In this document: piece after piece, positions 9,734 to 19,559 of the stretch
Numbering within the stretch: the stretch's first letter is position 1
Layout: every line of letters begins with the position of its first letter
Assembly: GCA_943736015.1 (NCBI GenBank)
Contig: OX031065.1
Coordinates: 1,681,501-1,745,500, forward strand
From: Tridacna crocea
Taxonomy: Eukaryota > Mollusca > Bivalvia > Cardiida > Cardiidae
Length of the DNA: 64,000 nt
Reading direction: 5' to 3'
Program-made: the position numbers and the translations under genes
The notes under the pieces: model-generated
What the model was told of the DNA's origin: nothing
The model's database searches: none
What the model saw: the letters and a program-made list of their open reading frames with translations, nothing else

Positions 9734-10798
9734 TTAAATTGAAAAGTATCTAAAACATACAACTACAGATACTGCCAAAACGGTTGCTATGGTTCCTAAA
9801 AAACAGTGTTTTTCAAGAATTTTGCTGAGAGGAGTAGGTTGACTATCTCTGTTGACTTTTTCCTGTGTATTCACTGGGTCTCTTTCAAACAGCAGGTTTG
9901 GCCTATCGTCTTTGTTGTCGACCTTTGTCTCATTAATATGATTTGAATGAGCTCTGTCGTCAATTCCTTTCATATTATCCAGATTTAGATAAGATGAACT
10001 GTCCTTATCTTCTAAATACCTACTGATTTGATATTCAACAGAATTTCGTCTTCTTAGACGTATGGGCGGAACTTCGTCCTGAGTTAAAGCTAATGCGCCA
10101 TCACCAGTCTGACCTTTTCCTTGCTGTTTGGAAGTTTCGCCACCGCCTGCAATGTAGTTCTTGTCCCCAAACACTTCAAACTTATTTTTCAATCTTTCCA
10201 CACCATTGGTAGCTGTGATGGGATAAGTTAAATGGACCTTTTCGGTCTCTTTTTCATACGTTATAACATCAGTGACTGGCGGTTTAGGGAACGTTACGGC
10301 TTTCCGGTTCTTTTTATCACCATGGTGATCATACGTCAGCTTGGTTATCGCAGCCCTGCCAGGTTTCTTGTCATGGTCTTCACTACTTGCAGCATAAATA
10401 CCTTTTCGTGGAGTAATTTCTTCTGTCTGATTCATTCTTTTGCAGTTAGTATCATGGTATGTAACCGTCTCACTTACACACCACGGAGCAACAACTTCCG
10501 GTGACCTGCCATCTTTAAAAGTAGTCCGTCTGTTACTCCGCTCCTCCCAACGAAGCGCTTCTCCGGTGCCCCTGTCCACCAGCACGAGCTTCCATTCAAA
10601 CGGTTGGTTTCTCGGCACACTAACCGTTCCCTCCCAGTGCCCACGAGAGCCGGTAACTTGATGTAGACACAAGCAATGCTCGGAATTCCAGCAACCTAAG
10701 CTACTAATCGAACCAATGACTCCGACAATATGCTTGGAATTGCTGACTTCATACCGGGTTTTAAACTTGACAGCTATCGTTTGGCCTTTCTCTGACAT
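9734..10798 (-). CDS. STBD1-like CBM20 starch/glycogen-binding protein with C-terminal membrane anchor
   Basis: An uninterrupted minus-strand frame of 354 residues from ATG at 10798. Residues about 9-95 match a CBM20 domain: W37 in LGCWN, W55 in GHWEGTV, W69 in FEWKLVLVD and W84 in LRWEERSNR are the aromatic and core positions of the family, which binds starch and glycogen. A charged, low-complexity linker (about 110-330) follows. Residues about 332-349 form one hydrophobic helix near the extreme C-terminus, suggesting a tail anchor with CBM20 facing the cytosol. Vertebrate STBD1 tethers glycogen to membranes and the autophagy machinery but has its anchor at the N-terminus and CBM20 at the C-terminus. 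YLNL at 270-273, after DKDSSS, is a possible LC3-interacting motif (inference). TTTGTCTCAG just upstream could be a splice acceptor of a 5' leader intron. Confidence 0.85.
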   Translation of the reverse strand: MSEKGQTIAVKFKTRYEVSNSKHIVGVIGSISSLGCWNSEHCLCLHQVTGSRGHWEGTVSVPRNQPFEWKLVLVDRGTGEALRWEERSNRRTTFKDGRSPEVVAPWCVSETVTYHDTNCKRMNQTEEITPRKGIYAASSEDHDKKPGRAAITKLTYDHHGDKKNRKAVTFPKPPVTDVITYEKETEKVHLTYPITATNGVERLKNKFEVFGDKNYIAGGGETSKQQGKGQTGDGALALTQDEVPPIRLRRRNSVEYQISRYLEDKDSSSYLNLDNMKGIDDRAHSNHINETKVDNKDDRPNLLFERDPVNTQEKVNRDSQPTPLSKILEKHCFLGTIATVLAVSVVVCFRYFSI

Positions 10799-10885
10799 CA
10801 ATCCTCTACCTGAGACAAACGTGAAGAAATCTGTTATAAGTAATATATATACTCGGATTGTGTAATTCAGCCATGTCTGTGAAAA

Positions 10886-11076
10886 GGGGATTTAATAAAT
10901 CTGCAAAAAGCTTCGGTTCAGGTCAGCCTGCGCAGTCCGCGCAGGCTGACCTGACTCGAAGCTTTTTGCCTTTGGCCAATCTTCTGCATGTTCAAAGACT
11001 ATTCTACCTCAAGCCGTTTGTAAGACATATTGGCTTTTATGGGTATATTATTGAATTCTGACTTGCTTAAAGTGTT
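10886..11076 (+). repeat. Family E palindromic repeat
   Basis: Long palindrome from CAAAAAGCTTCGGTTCAGGT to its complement (about 10903-10968) around CTGCGCAGTCCGCGCAG, followed by the shared tail TTGGCCAATCTTCTGCATG. It lies immediately upstream of the CBM20 gene. Confidence 0.8.
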
Positions 11077-11520
11077 AAGTACTCTGTACTAAGATGAAGT
11101 TAAGCTCCTTTTTTCTCCAGGAGCGGGGCTGAATAATGGTAGTCTGGTGTGCGTTTCACACCAAAGTGCGAATAATTATTTCCAAAGCGCAGAGTATCTT
11201 TTATCGAAAAGATAGGAAATAATATATAAAGCGGGGCTCCGACAAGAGGTTCAATCTTGCATTGGATGTGTTTACATGTTTTTTTTTTGACTTTCTAATA
11301 ACTAGCCGGTGTACAATTTTTCCTGCAATATTTCATATCCTTTCTAAGATAACAGAAAGAATATGAAAATCAACATTTTATTCGCGCTTGATTCATCATC
11401 TGGAAAAAAACTTTTAATTTGGGAAATCTAAAGATTTGTCTTCGGGTAAACATCGTCTCGACGGAATAAGCCATCGGCTTGGAAAGAACACCGGCATTTT
11501 CTCCTTTTCCCACAATTTAA

Positions 11521-11750
11521 TTAACCCATTACCACACATTACCTACTTTTGACTCCCTTGAGAAAGAAACCTCTAGAAAAAAATTGTGTGAAAAGGAGAA
11601 AATGCTGCTAACCAGCATTTTCTCCTTTTCACACAATATTTTGTATCCTTCACAAAACAAATTTCAAATTTTCAGTCACTTTTACTTTGTCGTCTGCAAA
11701 TGCTTTCGATCTGGACAAGCCTAAAAGATTGTCGTTTGGTAATGAGTTAA
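11521..11750 (+). mobile_element. Family A MITE, complete, with paired arm substitution
   Basis: TTAACCCATTACCACACATT to GTCGTTTGGTAATGAGTTAA. The arms read GTGTGAAAAGG and CCTTTTCACAC where most copies have GTGGGAAAAGG and CCTTTTCCCAC. It abuts a loose palindrome arm of another copy at 11490-11516. Confidence 0.9.
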
Positions 11751-11789
11751 AAGAATAAATCATTAAAAATCAATGAATCGATCGATCGT

Positions 11790-11816
11790 CCGATCAATCA
11801 ATCAATCAATCAATCT
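11790..11816 (+). repeat. (ATCA)n microsatellite
   Basis: CGATCAATCAATCAATCAATC run; a short relative in opposite register (GATTGATTGATTGATTG) is at 8095. Confidence 0.85.
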
Positions 11817-11825
11817 TGTAAAGTG

Positions 11826-11950
11826 TTAATGTATCAGCAAAAAGTACCGACTAATGTCAGCCTGCTCAGTTTGGGCATGTTGACATGAGTGATAACTTTT
11901 TTTTAAAAGAAATAAATTTTCTGCATGCCTAATCAACATTCTTCCTCATG
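11826..11950 (+). repeat. Family E repeat, decayed palindrome
   Basis: GCAAAAAGTACCGACTAATG, CAGCCTGCTCAGTTTGGGCA and TTTCTGCATGCCTAATCAAC follow the E order, but the second arm has lost pairing. Confidence 0.55.
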
Positions 11951-11951
11951 A

Positions 11952-12476
11952 TTAACCCTTTACTCCATGATACTCATTCCTACGCATTGCTTGTAGGAGC
12001 CTTTGGAAAACATTGTGACAACAGGTGAAATTGCTCGTCACGAGCAATTTCACCTTTTGTCACAATGTTTTCTATGCTATCATAAGGTGTCATATACACA
12101 TCAGATGTTAACGGTTTCATCCTCAATGTTATTTAGGATCAATTAGAGACATCATACATGCGAGGATCCAGGCATCTTTCTCAGAGGGGGTCCCACTGAA
12201 AACGCACTCGTCTTATTATATGAAACTTTGATTTCGGGATTTTGTGGGTGTAAGCCGTTTACAAGAAAAGTCGACACTTCCAGTTCTCCACATTTAGAAC
12301 CTTTTTTTTTTAATTTATGACTATTTTACATTAATGCTGTGCAATATCAAACAAATACCTTTTCACGAATCCGATAACCACATTCTTGCCAAAACTCCAG
12401 GGGGGGGTCCGGACCCCCGGTCCCCCCCTCTGGATCCGCCCATGTCATAGAAATGCCTTATGGGGTAAAAGGTTAA
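11952..12476 (+). mobile_element. Family C MITE interrupted by a GC-rich insertion
   Basis: TTAACCCTTTACTCCATGAT to CCTTATGGGGTAAAAGGTTAA, normally about 229 bp, here 525 bp because of the insert at about 12157-12444. Palindrome GTGAAATTGCTCGTCACGAG at about 12010-12070. Confidence 0.85.
12157..12444. mobile_element. Insertion with GGATCC-containing ends inside the family C copy
   Basis: Interrupts C between CATCATACATG and CATGTCATAGAAATG (uninterrupted copies read ACCATAGAAATG or ACCATACAAACG). Left GAGGATCCAGGC and right CTGGATCCGCC are roughly inverted; the right part is C/G runs around GGTCCGGACC. CATG flanks could be the target duplication. Confidence 0.55.
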
Positions 12477-12599
12477 GTCGATTGTTGAACAAATAGAATT
12501 CATGGATCCATATTTATATGATGGCGTGCTAGGTATACTGTATCTCAGAGATGTGTTACCAAATATTGTTACTTCAAATGTATGTTTTGGGGAATAGTA

Positions 12600-12716
12600 T
12601 TTCCTTATCGGACAGTGTAGATCAAAGATCAGACTGCACGTTCTGTGCAGTCTGATCTTGATCTACACTGTCCGCAAAAGGTCAGCGAGTCGAGGTTAGC
12701 AGCGTAAGGGTTGAAC
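12600..12716 (-). mobile_element. Family B MITE, partial
   Basis: Perfect palindrome CGGACAGTGTAGATCAAAGA...CTACACTGTCCG and the CAGCGTAAGGGTTGAA end; the other end is missing. Confidence 0.7.
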
Positions 12717-13059
12717 CAATTTATGCAACAACACGGCTCGTTAACATGGCACTGTTTTCTGTCATTTCTATACACCGTGGAAACACAGCAAATTTAGATC
12801 AGTTTGTTTTGTGAAAGCTTCGGCTACATAATTATTTATATGTCAAGAATGTACTGTAAAATAAACTTACCATCTGCCGTTTTGTATTTTACTAATTTAC
12901 ATTTTTTAACATGATAACCAAACACCACGTAAAACTATTGAGGAGTTTTTTTAACGCCATTTTGTAACGTAACTAACGTCGCTGCGTTACGACGTTAAAC
13001 TACGTCAATTGATTGCGTATCACGTTGATATACGACTTTAACGTTTATCTATGGTACAT

Positions 13060-13615
13060 CAAATCTCCGAGCAGAGTTGTGGATCGTTACATTCACCATA
13101 CATCTTTGCAACGGGCTAAATTACAAGAATCTGGTCAAACCGAGGAAAACACGTTTTGTTACTGTTTAACGTAATAAAACAAAGAAAATATGGTTCCGGA
13201 TACATTATAGGTGCATTCAAACTGATGAATTTACCTGAATAAATGGAACTATTTTTTTCAAGCTTCTTTACTGATCACAATCTTACGCCAATTGTAAATA
13301 AAATGGCTGCGCCAACGAATGATGACAATTTAAACAAAATTGTAAAGTCTTGCGACAGAAATTAGAGTCAAAATCTAAATAACGTGAGAAGCATTGATAT
13401 ATCTAGGACTTTGGAAAGGAACAAAGTCTGACGCTAAATCTGATTGGCCGTATACTGTTTGAACAGCACACAAAACAATTGATTGTCTTTCTTTTCCCGG
13501 CGTTCGTGTCGCCATTTTGAGTTACGGTCATGTGACGAAATTATCACGTGATGAAGGACTACTTTCTGGGCCAGCTACAGAGGTGAATGGGAATGATCCT
13601 AGTGGAAGAGAGTGT
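13060..13615 (-). repeat. Dispersed repeat G, inverted copy
   Basis: Reverse complement of 5380-5960: GGTGCATTCAAACTGATGAA, CAAATGGCTGCGCC-like and CGCCATTTTGAG landmarks in the same inverted order; more diverged than 7606-7914. Confidence 0.75.
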
Positions 13616-14221
13616 GGTAGGTCTAGTCTATGGATAATGATATACGGTCGGTAAGGAAGTGGAACCCGGGACCCCATCCCTTGCAGGGTAGGGGCTCTGA
13701 ACAAGCTACCCAGACGCTCGATATTAACGCTAACCAGCGATTATCATTACATTCTATGTATTTATTTCGTGCCCTTCGGTGGTATTTTTGTTTAATATTT
13801 CACAGTTAAGACCAATGAAAAAACTGATTTCATTTCTTTTTTTAAATTCTTCAGTTGAAGACGGAAACAGTAGTTCCCATGCACAAGTTACCCAGTGTCG
13901 AAGGGTGTGAATCGTACCCCTCCACATAGCCTAGGCATTAAAATATATCGTAAAGCAGGAGAAATGTAGGAAAATGCGCGCAAATTACTTCATATTTCTG
14001 TATTGTTGAATACTGTGATGCGTTCTTATGGGGGAGGAGGCACGCCAGGCGGAATTACCGCAGAAAATACATGTACTGGATTTTTCATTAACAAAATAGG
14101 GGCTAGAAGCATATTTAATAAACAGAACATTTGACTTCTTTAGTGAAAGATCGGTTCGGATCTCGTGAAAATATTAGCGATGGTCTTCACGAGATGAAAT
14201 ATATTACGATATTTCACAAAA
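13616..14221. other. Intergenic stretch with no recognised feature
   Basis: About 600 bases between repeat G and repeat I. A B-box-free run with GGAACCCGGGACCCCATCCC near 13660 is the only GC-rich island. No coding exon or repeat family found. Confidence 0.5.
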
Positions 14222-15010
14222 ATTCAAAGCGTTGAGAACGCGGTAGTGGTATTTGTCAACGAAACAATTGTGTGGAATTAATAATTTGAAAGAAAAAGAG
14301 AAATAGAATTCAAATACCGCATTGAAAGCCAACCTAGTAAGCAAATAGATACCTTTCAATTTTGGTTGAAAGGAGAGTATTCATGACAAAGTAAGGATTA
14401 TTTGTGTATTAGTGGTCTCCCTTTAATCATTAGAAGGAGTCAGGAGTAACCTCCCTTGACAGTAGGATGCCTGATGGACAGAAACAAAAACCATGTAAAT
14501 ATATCGAATGAAATTAAGCTTGTACCTGAAATCTATGATTTTGAAACATCTTTAGCAGTTAAAATTTAATTTCCAACATGAGATAAATTATTTCGATCTA
14601 TTAAATATTCATGCCCAATCAAATGGAGAAGCGTGCAATCATGGGGTTAACAAACCATGGGATAAACTAGTTTTGGAACGAAAAAGCTGCGGACCAAGCG
14701 ATTGGTAGACAAATCATGTATCACTGTGCCAATAAAAGGCTATGAGCAAGTGAAGCTATTTTCAATCAAAAACTATAGTATTTGTACCACGATCGTTGGC
14801 CTAACCTATTGTATTTTACAATACTATTTCCAATAACATATCCGTGTGCTACCAAAAAACTCATTTGCCTGAGAAAAAATTGGTATCATTTGGCTTATTT
14901 CCTTCGGCTTTGCACAAAACATGATACACAGTCTTCAAAATTCAATGTTGAACTCATAGCGGTATTGTCTTCGACAAATGCCACGAAACCCCCAGCTATG
15001 TTGACTGTCA
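14222..15010 (+). repeat. Dispersed repeat I, first copy
   Basis: Matches the reverse complement of about 24855-25640 over nearly its whole length (AATTTGAAAGAAAAAGAGAA, GTGGTCTCCCTTTAATCATT, GGCTTATTTCCTTCGGCTTT). No terminal repeats seen. Confidence 0.75.
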
Positions 15011-15292
15011 CTATCAGGGTATCTACACTTCTTTCCTTTTCTTACAGGTTTAGTGATAAAGCTTAGAACTCGTACACTGGAAGCCCCGGGTTCGAACCTC
15101 ACTATAACATTGTTAACCGTTACCTGAAATTTGGAGAAGAACTTTATAAGCCTATGCTTTCGTTCTAATCCTTTTCTTCAGTTTGCTTGTCAAAAGATTG
15201 TATTTCATTTTCTCTTGTAAATTTGTACTGTTGAATAAAATATGTTTAAACTAAATTACCTCACTGGAAGCGCTGGGTTCCTTCTTCCCCGG

Positions 15293-15470
15293 GGTGACTC
15301 GGGGATCTTTTGCTGACACCGTAGATCAAGATCTGATCTGATCAGCCTGATCTTGGACCCACACTGTCCATTAGGGTGATACCTTTCCCACCTAAAATAC
15401 CTTTATATATTTGGGTTTTTACTGGGGACTTGAATGTTTGATTCCTGTTATTCCACAGGATAAGGGTTAA
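15293..15470 (+). mobile_element. Family B MITE, decayed
   Basis: GCTGACACCGTAGATCAAGA, CTGATCTTGGACCCACACTG and the end GGATAAGGGTTAA at 15470; the palindrome loop is altered to CTGATCTGATCAG. Confidence 0.6.
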
Positions 15471-15605
15471 CAAGCAAAGTGGACGTTTTTTTTTCACTCT
15501 AGATTGTTGGGATCGGTTCTCAGATTGTCACAATATCCCAGTACAGCAGAACATTTAGGCCTAGAGTTACACAGCACGTTTTGATATGAAGAGGGACGTT
15601 AAGGA

Positions 15606-15876
15606 TTAACAGGTCAGAACACAATGCGGAACCTGAACGATCCTGCCAGACACTTTCTGTAAACGTTGTGTGAAATGGAGAAAATGCTCACGGTTGTTAA
15701 AGCTAGAAAAAAATGTTAAATCTAGTACCATATTCTCATTGTTTTCAAGTCTTATTACTCACGATCGTTGAAAGTCAGGGGAAAAATTCGCTTTACCGGC
15801 ATTTTCTCCATTTTCCACAATGTTTTTTCAAAGGTCTCCTTGTTGTTGAAAATTGGGGTTGTGAAGTAAAGGGTTA
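15606..15876. mobile_element. Family A fold-back variant with two left-type arms and an enlarged centre
   Basis: Starts TTAACAGGTCAGAACACAAT; ends GGGGTTGTGAAGTAAAGGGTTAG, which is the inverse of a left end rather than a normal right end. About 90 bases of unrelated sequence separate the arms. Confidence 0.55.
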
Positions 15877-15992
15877 GATATGACAAAAGTATATTGATTT
15901 TTCAGCCTCTATCTTTGCGGTTAGTTTGATCTATTTTCGGATTATCTCTTCTGTTATCGTTACGTACAAAAAGTTCCGAAAGTTCCTGTCAA

Positions 15993-16112
15993 ATGGCGTC
16001 TCAGAAACCGTCGAAAAATGTTAGCACGGAGGACATATCCTTTCAAGCTCAGTCGGAAACGGAGAAAAAATCACATGCCGCAGAAAGTGAGAAAAAATCC
16101 AAATCTTCAAAG
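15993..16112 (+). CDS. Gene 3 exon 1: lysine/serine-rich N-terminus (possible ClC-7-like transporter)
   Basis: ATG at 15993 in a reasonable context (GTCAAATGG) opens 40 codons ending at a strong donor (TCAAAG|GTAAGG), phase 0. The peptide starts MASQKPSKNVSTEDISFQAQ and then becomes rich in E, K and S, so it is hydrophilic and probably disordered and cytosolic. There is no signal peptide. It joins in frame to exon 2 at 23369. Transcription would start a little upstream, in sequence without an obvious TATA box. Gene identity rests on the exon at 61364. Confidence 0.6.
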
Positions 16113-16385
16113 GTAAGGATTTGATTTCTGTTATCTTAGATATACTCATGCTGTAATGTCCATCAAAACTTATTTGGTCCGCCTTTCACATGGGTAGAAG
16201 AAAGTGGGTGGGGAAGTACTTCGCGTGTCGAATCAACGGATAGTAAAAACGGATTTTAAACTGAATTTTCGCGCTCAGTAAACTTTTAAAAATATTTGTA
16301 GGGGCCAATCTGTCGACTGCTTTCGAACAGGTAAAAAGTTAATGATTTTACCACACATCTGTCCTATGCTGGCTGTAGAAAACTG

Positions 16386-16545
16386 TTAACCCATTACCAC
16401 ACAATCCCTACTTTAGACACACCCCTGAGAAAGAAACCTTTAGAAAACATTGTGGGAAAAGGAGAAAAGGACAAAACAAATTTCAAATTCCCAGTCACTT
16501 TTATTTTGTCGTCTGCAATTCTGTCCTCTTTTGCAATAGTTTTTA
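16386..16545 (+). mobile_element. Family A MITE, palindrome and right end truncated
   Basis: TTAACCCATTACCACACAAT then the left arm up to AAAGGAGAAAAGG, which joins directly to ACAAAACAAATTTC; right terminus not found. Confidence 0.75.
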
Positions 16546-16710
16546 TTGTCTAAAAGACTAATACCTTCACTTTGATTGAATCTTGTCATATAGAAAATGC
16601 TTTCAAATTGAGTAAGTCTGTAATTTTTTTCTTTTAAATCTACTGTAGTGATTTCATTTCTTTTTTCATAAAGTACAGAGATAATCTCAAGTATTTTGCA
16701 AAAGCCTTGA

Positions 16711-16943
16711 GTAACCCTTAGCCCACTACACAACCCTGAGTTTGAATGACCTCGAGAAGGAAGGCTTTGGAAAACATTGTGGAAATAAGAGAAAATACTA
16801 GTAACCAGGCTAAACCAGCATTTTTGCCTTTTCTAACCATTTTTTCAAGCCTTTCAGAACAAAGTTCCATTACTTGAGGCCATGGATAAATTGTGGTCTG
16901 AAAACCCTCTCAATTTTGACCAGCTTAAAATATTGTCTGTTAA
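16711..16943 (+). mobile_element. Family A MITE, old copy
   Basis: CCACTACACAACCC start, a palindrome broken by AGGCTAAA, and a right end decayed into TAAAATATTGTCTGTTAA, which is shared with the next copy. Confidence 0.55.
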
Positions 16944-17163
16944 TCCTATACCAGACAGTTCCAACTTTAACGATCTTGAGCAAGAAGTCTTTTGAAAACA
17001 TTTTGGGAAAAGGAGAAAATGCTGGTAACCAGCATTTTCTCCTTTTCTCATAATGTTTTCTACCCTGCTGGAAACAAATTTAAATTCTTTAGTAACATTT
17101 TGTCTTCTGCAAGTGCTTTCAATTTTGACCAGTCTAAAATTTTATCATTTGGTAAAGAGTTAG
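16940..17163 (+). mobile_element. Family A MITE
   Basis: TTAATCCTATACCAGACAGT to TCATTTGGTAAAGAGTTAG; palindrome core TGCTGGTAACCAGCA intact with one mismatched flank (TTTTGGGAAAAG against CTTTTCTCATAA). Confidence 0.8.
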
Positions 17164-17229
17164 AGCAATGAACCCAATGAAACATGATTCTGATAATTGC
17201 ATTTTCATGGATATACTTTTTGTCTTTTA

Positions 17230-17850
17230 TGTTTCAGCAAAGTGGCTTCTGTAGATCAAACATCAAGGTCAAACTGCACGGTTTTTATTTTGCCATCTGA
17301 TCTTGATCTTCAAAGGCTGCAAAGCCATCAATAGTTCTGAAAAGCACTCTCAGGTTCAGTCCTGTTATTGGGATAGATATAAAAAAGGAAAATCAGGTGT
17401 TATAGAAAAAACATAATTTCTACCAGCAGCTTGTTTTCTGCTGTGAACATTCCTCACATCTGTTTCTAATACGAAGCAAGAAAAAGCTTGTTTCACCCCT
17501 AAAGTGCCTTTTGTAATTATAGTTACCTGTGTGACCAATGTAGATCAAGATCAGACTTCACAAAATGAGCAGTCTGATTGTTGATCTACACTGTCCGCAT
17601 CATGAAAGACTTTGGACAAAAGTAGCTATGAAATTGGAAGTAACTTGGGCCTTATTTCTAGGACGAAAATGTCCCCAGGGTTTATATGGTGCTCTAAGGG
17701 TAAGTCTGCTGTACTGTTTACACTTCTTACCTTGAAGAAGCGTTATTCTATCTCCTAGACTGCATGTCAGAATTTTTTATGCCTTTGAGGCCAGTGCAGA
17801 TGAAGATCAGAAAGCAGAAAATGTCTCATCTGATCTTAGATCTTTACTGT
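17230..17850 (+). mobile_element. Cluster of decayed family B fragments
   Basis: Three B palindromes in different states: GTAGATCAAACATCAAGGTC (17260), ATGTAGATCAAGATCAGACT with TGATCTACACTGTCCGC (17540-17600), and GTGCAGATGAAGATCAGAAA (17790-17850). None keeps both TTAA ends. Confidence 0.55.
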
Positions 17851-17865
17851 TTGCTATGTTGAAAT

Positions 17866-18094
17866 TTAACCCTTTACTCCATAGATACTCATTTCTACGG
17901 ATTGCTTGTAGAAGCCTTTGGAAAACATTGTGGCAAAAGGTGAAATTGCTCGTGACGAGCAATTTCACCTTTTGCCACAATGTTTTCTATGCTATCAAAA
18001 GGTGTCATATATGCATAAGAAACAGCTTCATCCTTGCTATTATTTAGGGTCAATCAGAGATACCATACAAACGTCTTATGGGTTAAAGGGTTAA
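17866..18094 (+). mobile_element. Family C MITE, 229 bp, complete
   Basis: TTAACCCTTTACTCCATAGA to CTTATGGGTTAAAGGGTTAA; the palindrome CATTGTGGCAAAAGGTGAAA around CTCGTGACGAG is perfect. Confidence 0.9.
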
Positions 18095-18238
18095 TGGTAA
18101 AAAGCAGATATAAAATCACAGTATTTTGTTATCTTCTGCCTTGGGATGGAAATGTTCAGATTGTTTATTTTGATGTGAATTAGTTTACAGAATAATATTA
18201 TTTGATTTGGAGAAGCCTTAAATTTTGTGTTGTGGTCA

Positions 18239-18395
18239 TTAACCCTATACCACACAATCAGAACCATGAAGGTTTCTGAAAATATTGTGGGAAAAGGAGA
18301 AAATGCTGGTAACAAGGAAATTTTTTCCATGTTCCACTGTGTTTTCTGCTCTTTCATATACTTTATTTAAAATAGATCATTTGTGGCACATTTAA
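18239..18395 (+). mobile_element. Family A MITE, decayed
   Basis: TTAACCCTATACCACACAAT and left arm present; the second palindrome arm is scrambled (AAGGAAATTTTTTCCATG). It runs into the TTAA of the next copy. Confidence 0.65.
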
Positions 18396-18591
18396 CTCTT
18401 TACCAAATGTTTAAATTATGTGCAGATGACAAATTATATGTTACTTAAATGATTGTTTCTGTCTTTGATAGGGTAGAAAATGTTGTGGGAAAAGGAGAAA
18501 ATGCTAGTTACTAGCATTTTCTTTTTACTACAGTGTTTTCAAAAGCACTATCAGCATTATTAGAAGTCAGGATTGTGTTGTAAGGGTTTAA
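18392..18591 (-). mobile_element. Family A MITE with ACTAG-loop palindrome
   Basis: TTAACTCTTTACCAAATG to TTGTGTTGTAAGGGTTTAA; palindrome centre is TGCTAGTTACTAGCA, changed on both arms relative to GCTGGTTACCAGC. Confidence 0.8.
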
Positions 18592-18803
18592 ATTACTATC
18601 TGTAAACATTTTCAGTTTGGACTAGTCTAAAATTTTATCATTTCATTTTGATAAACTTTTCACCTATCAATTTACTGTTAGATGACTAAAGCTTTCTTTA
18701 TTTTCAAGTAGACCCCTCAAATCTGGATGACTTGATGTAAACAGAAAACAAGGTTGGGTTGGTTTTCCTTTTTGTAGACTTGTGTAAGTCTTGATGTTGT
18801 CTA

Positions 18804-19032
18804 TTAACCCTTTACTCCACAGATCCTTATTTCTACACATTGCTTATAGGAGCCTTTGGAAAACATTGTGGCAAAAGGTGAAATTGCTCGTGACAAGCAA
18901 TTTCACCTTTTGCCACAATGTTTTCTATGCTATCAAAAGGTGTCATATACACATAAGAAACAGCTTCATCCTTGCTGTTTTTTAGGGTTAATTAGAGATA
19001 CCATAGAAATGCCTTATGGGCTACAGGGTTAA
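18804..19032 (+). mobile_element. Family C MITE, 229 bp, complete
   Basis: TTAACCCTTTACTCCACAGA to TTATGGGCTACAGGGTTAA; loop CTCGTGACAAG shows a single unpaired change compared with 17866. Confidence 0.9.
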
Positions 19033-19407
19033 GTCGTCAGCTGTCAAAGTCTTGGCTACATTAGACAATTTCTGGTTGCATTTTGTGGTGACTGCAGTGT
19101 GAGCTGTGCTTTCAGACAATAGATTGGTAGATTCATGCTAGTTTAGGTGGTAGATGTCTGATCCATATCCTTTTACTAAATGATCACAATGCCAAGTCAC
19201 AACAATCCTGAGGAAAGGTGCCTCTGAAAACGTTGTGGAAAAAGGAGAAAATGGGGGATACCTGTCTGATGTAGATCTTCCCTCTCAGCAGCAGCACATT
19301 GACTTACATTTAGTTTATCTTCATTACAATCAAATCCTGGACCTTTCCAAGTCGGAAGAATTTACATACACCAAAGAACTGTCTCTCTAATTATGGACAT
19401 TGTTATG

Positions 19408-19535
19408 ATATGATGGAAAACATTGTGGGAAAAGGAGAAAATGCTGATCACCAGCAGTTTCTCCTTTTCCCTCAATATTTTCAGAAACCATTTTCTCAGT
19501 GTTGGTAGTATTGTGTCAAAAAGGTTCAATATGAC
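19408..19535 (-). mobile_element. Family A MITE fragment
   Basis: GATGGAAAACATTGTGGGAA through a CTGATCACCAG loop to GTCAAAAAGGTTCAA; outer left end missing. Confidence 0.6.
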
Positions 19536-19559
19536 TAGCAGGTTTTGAAACGGGGTGTT

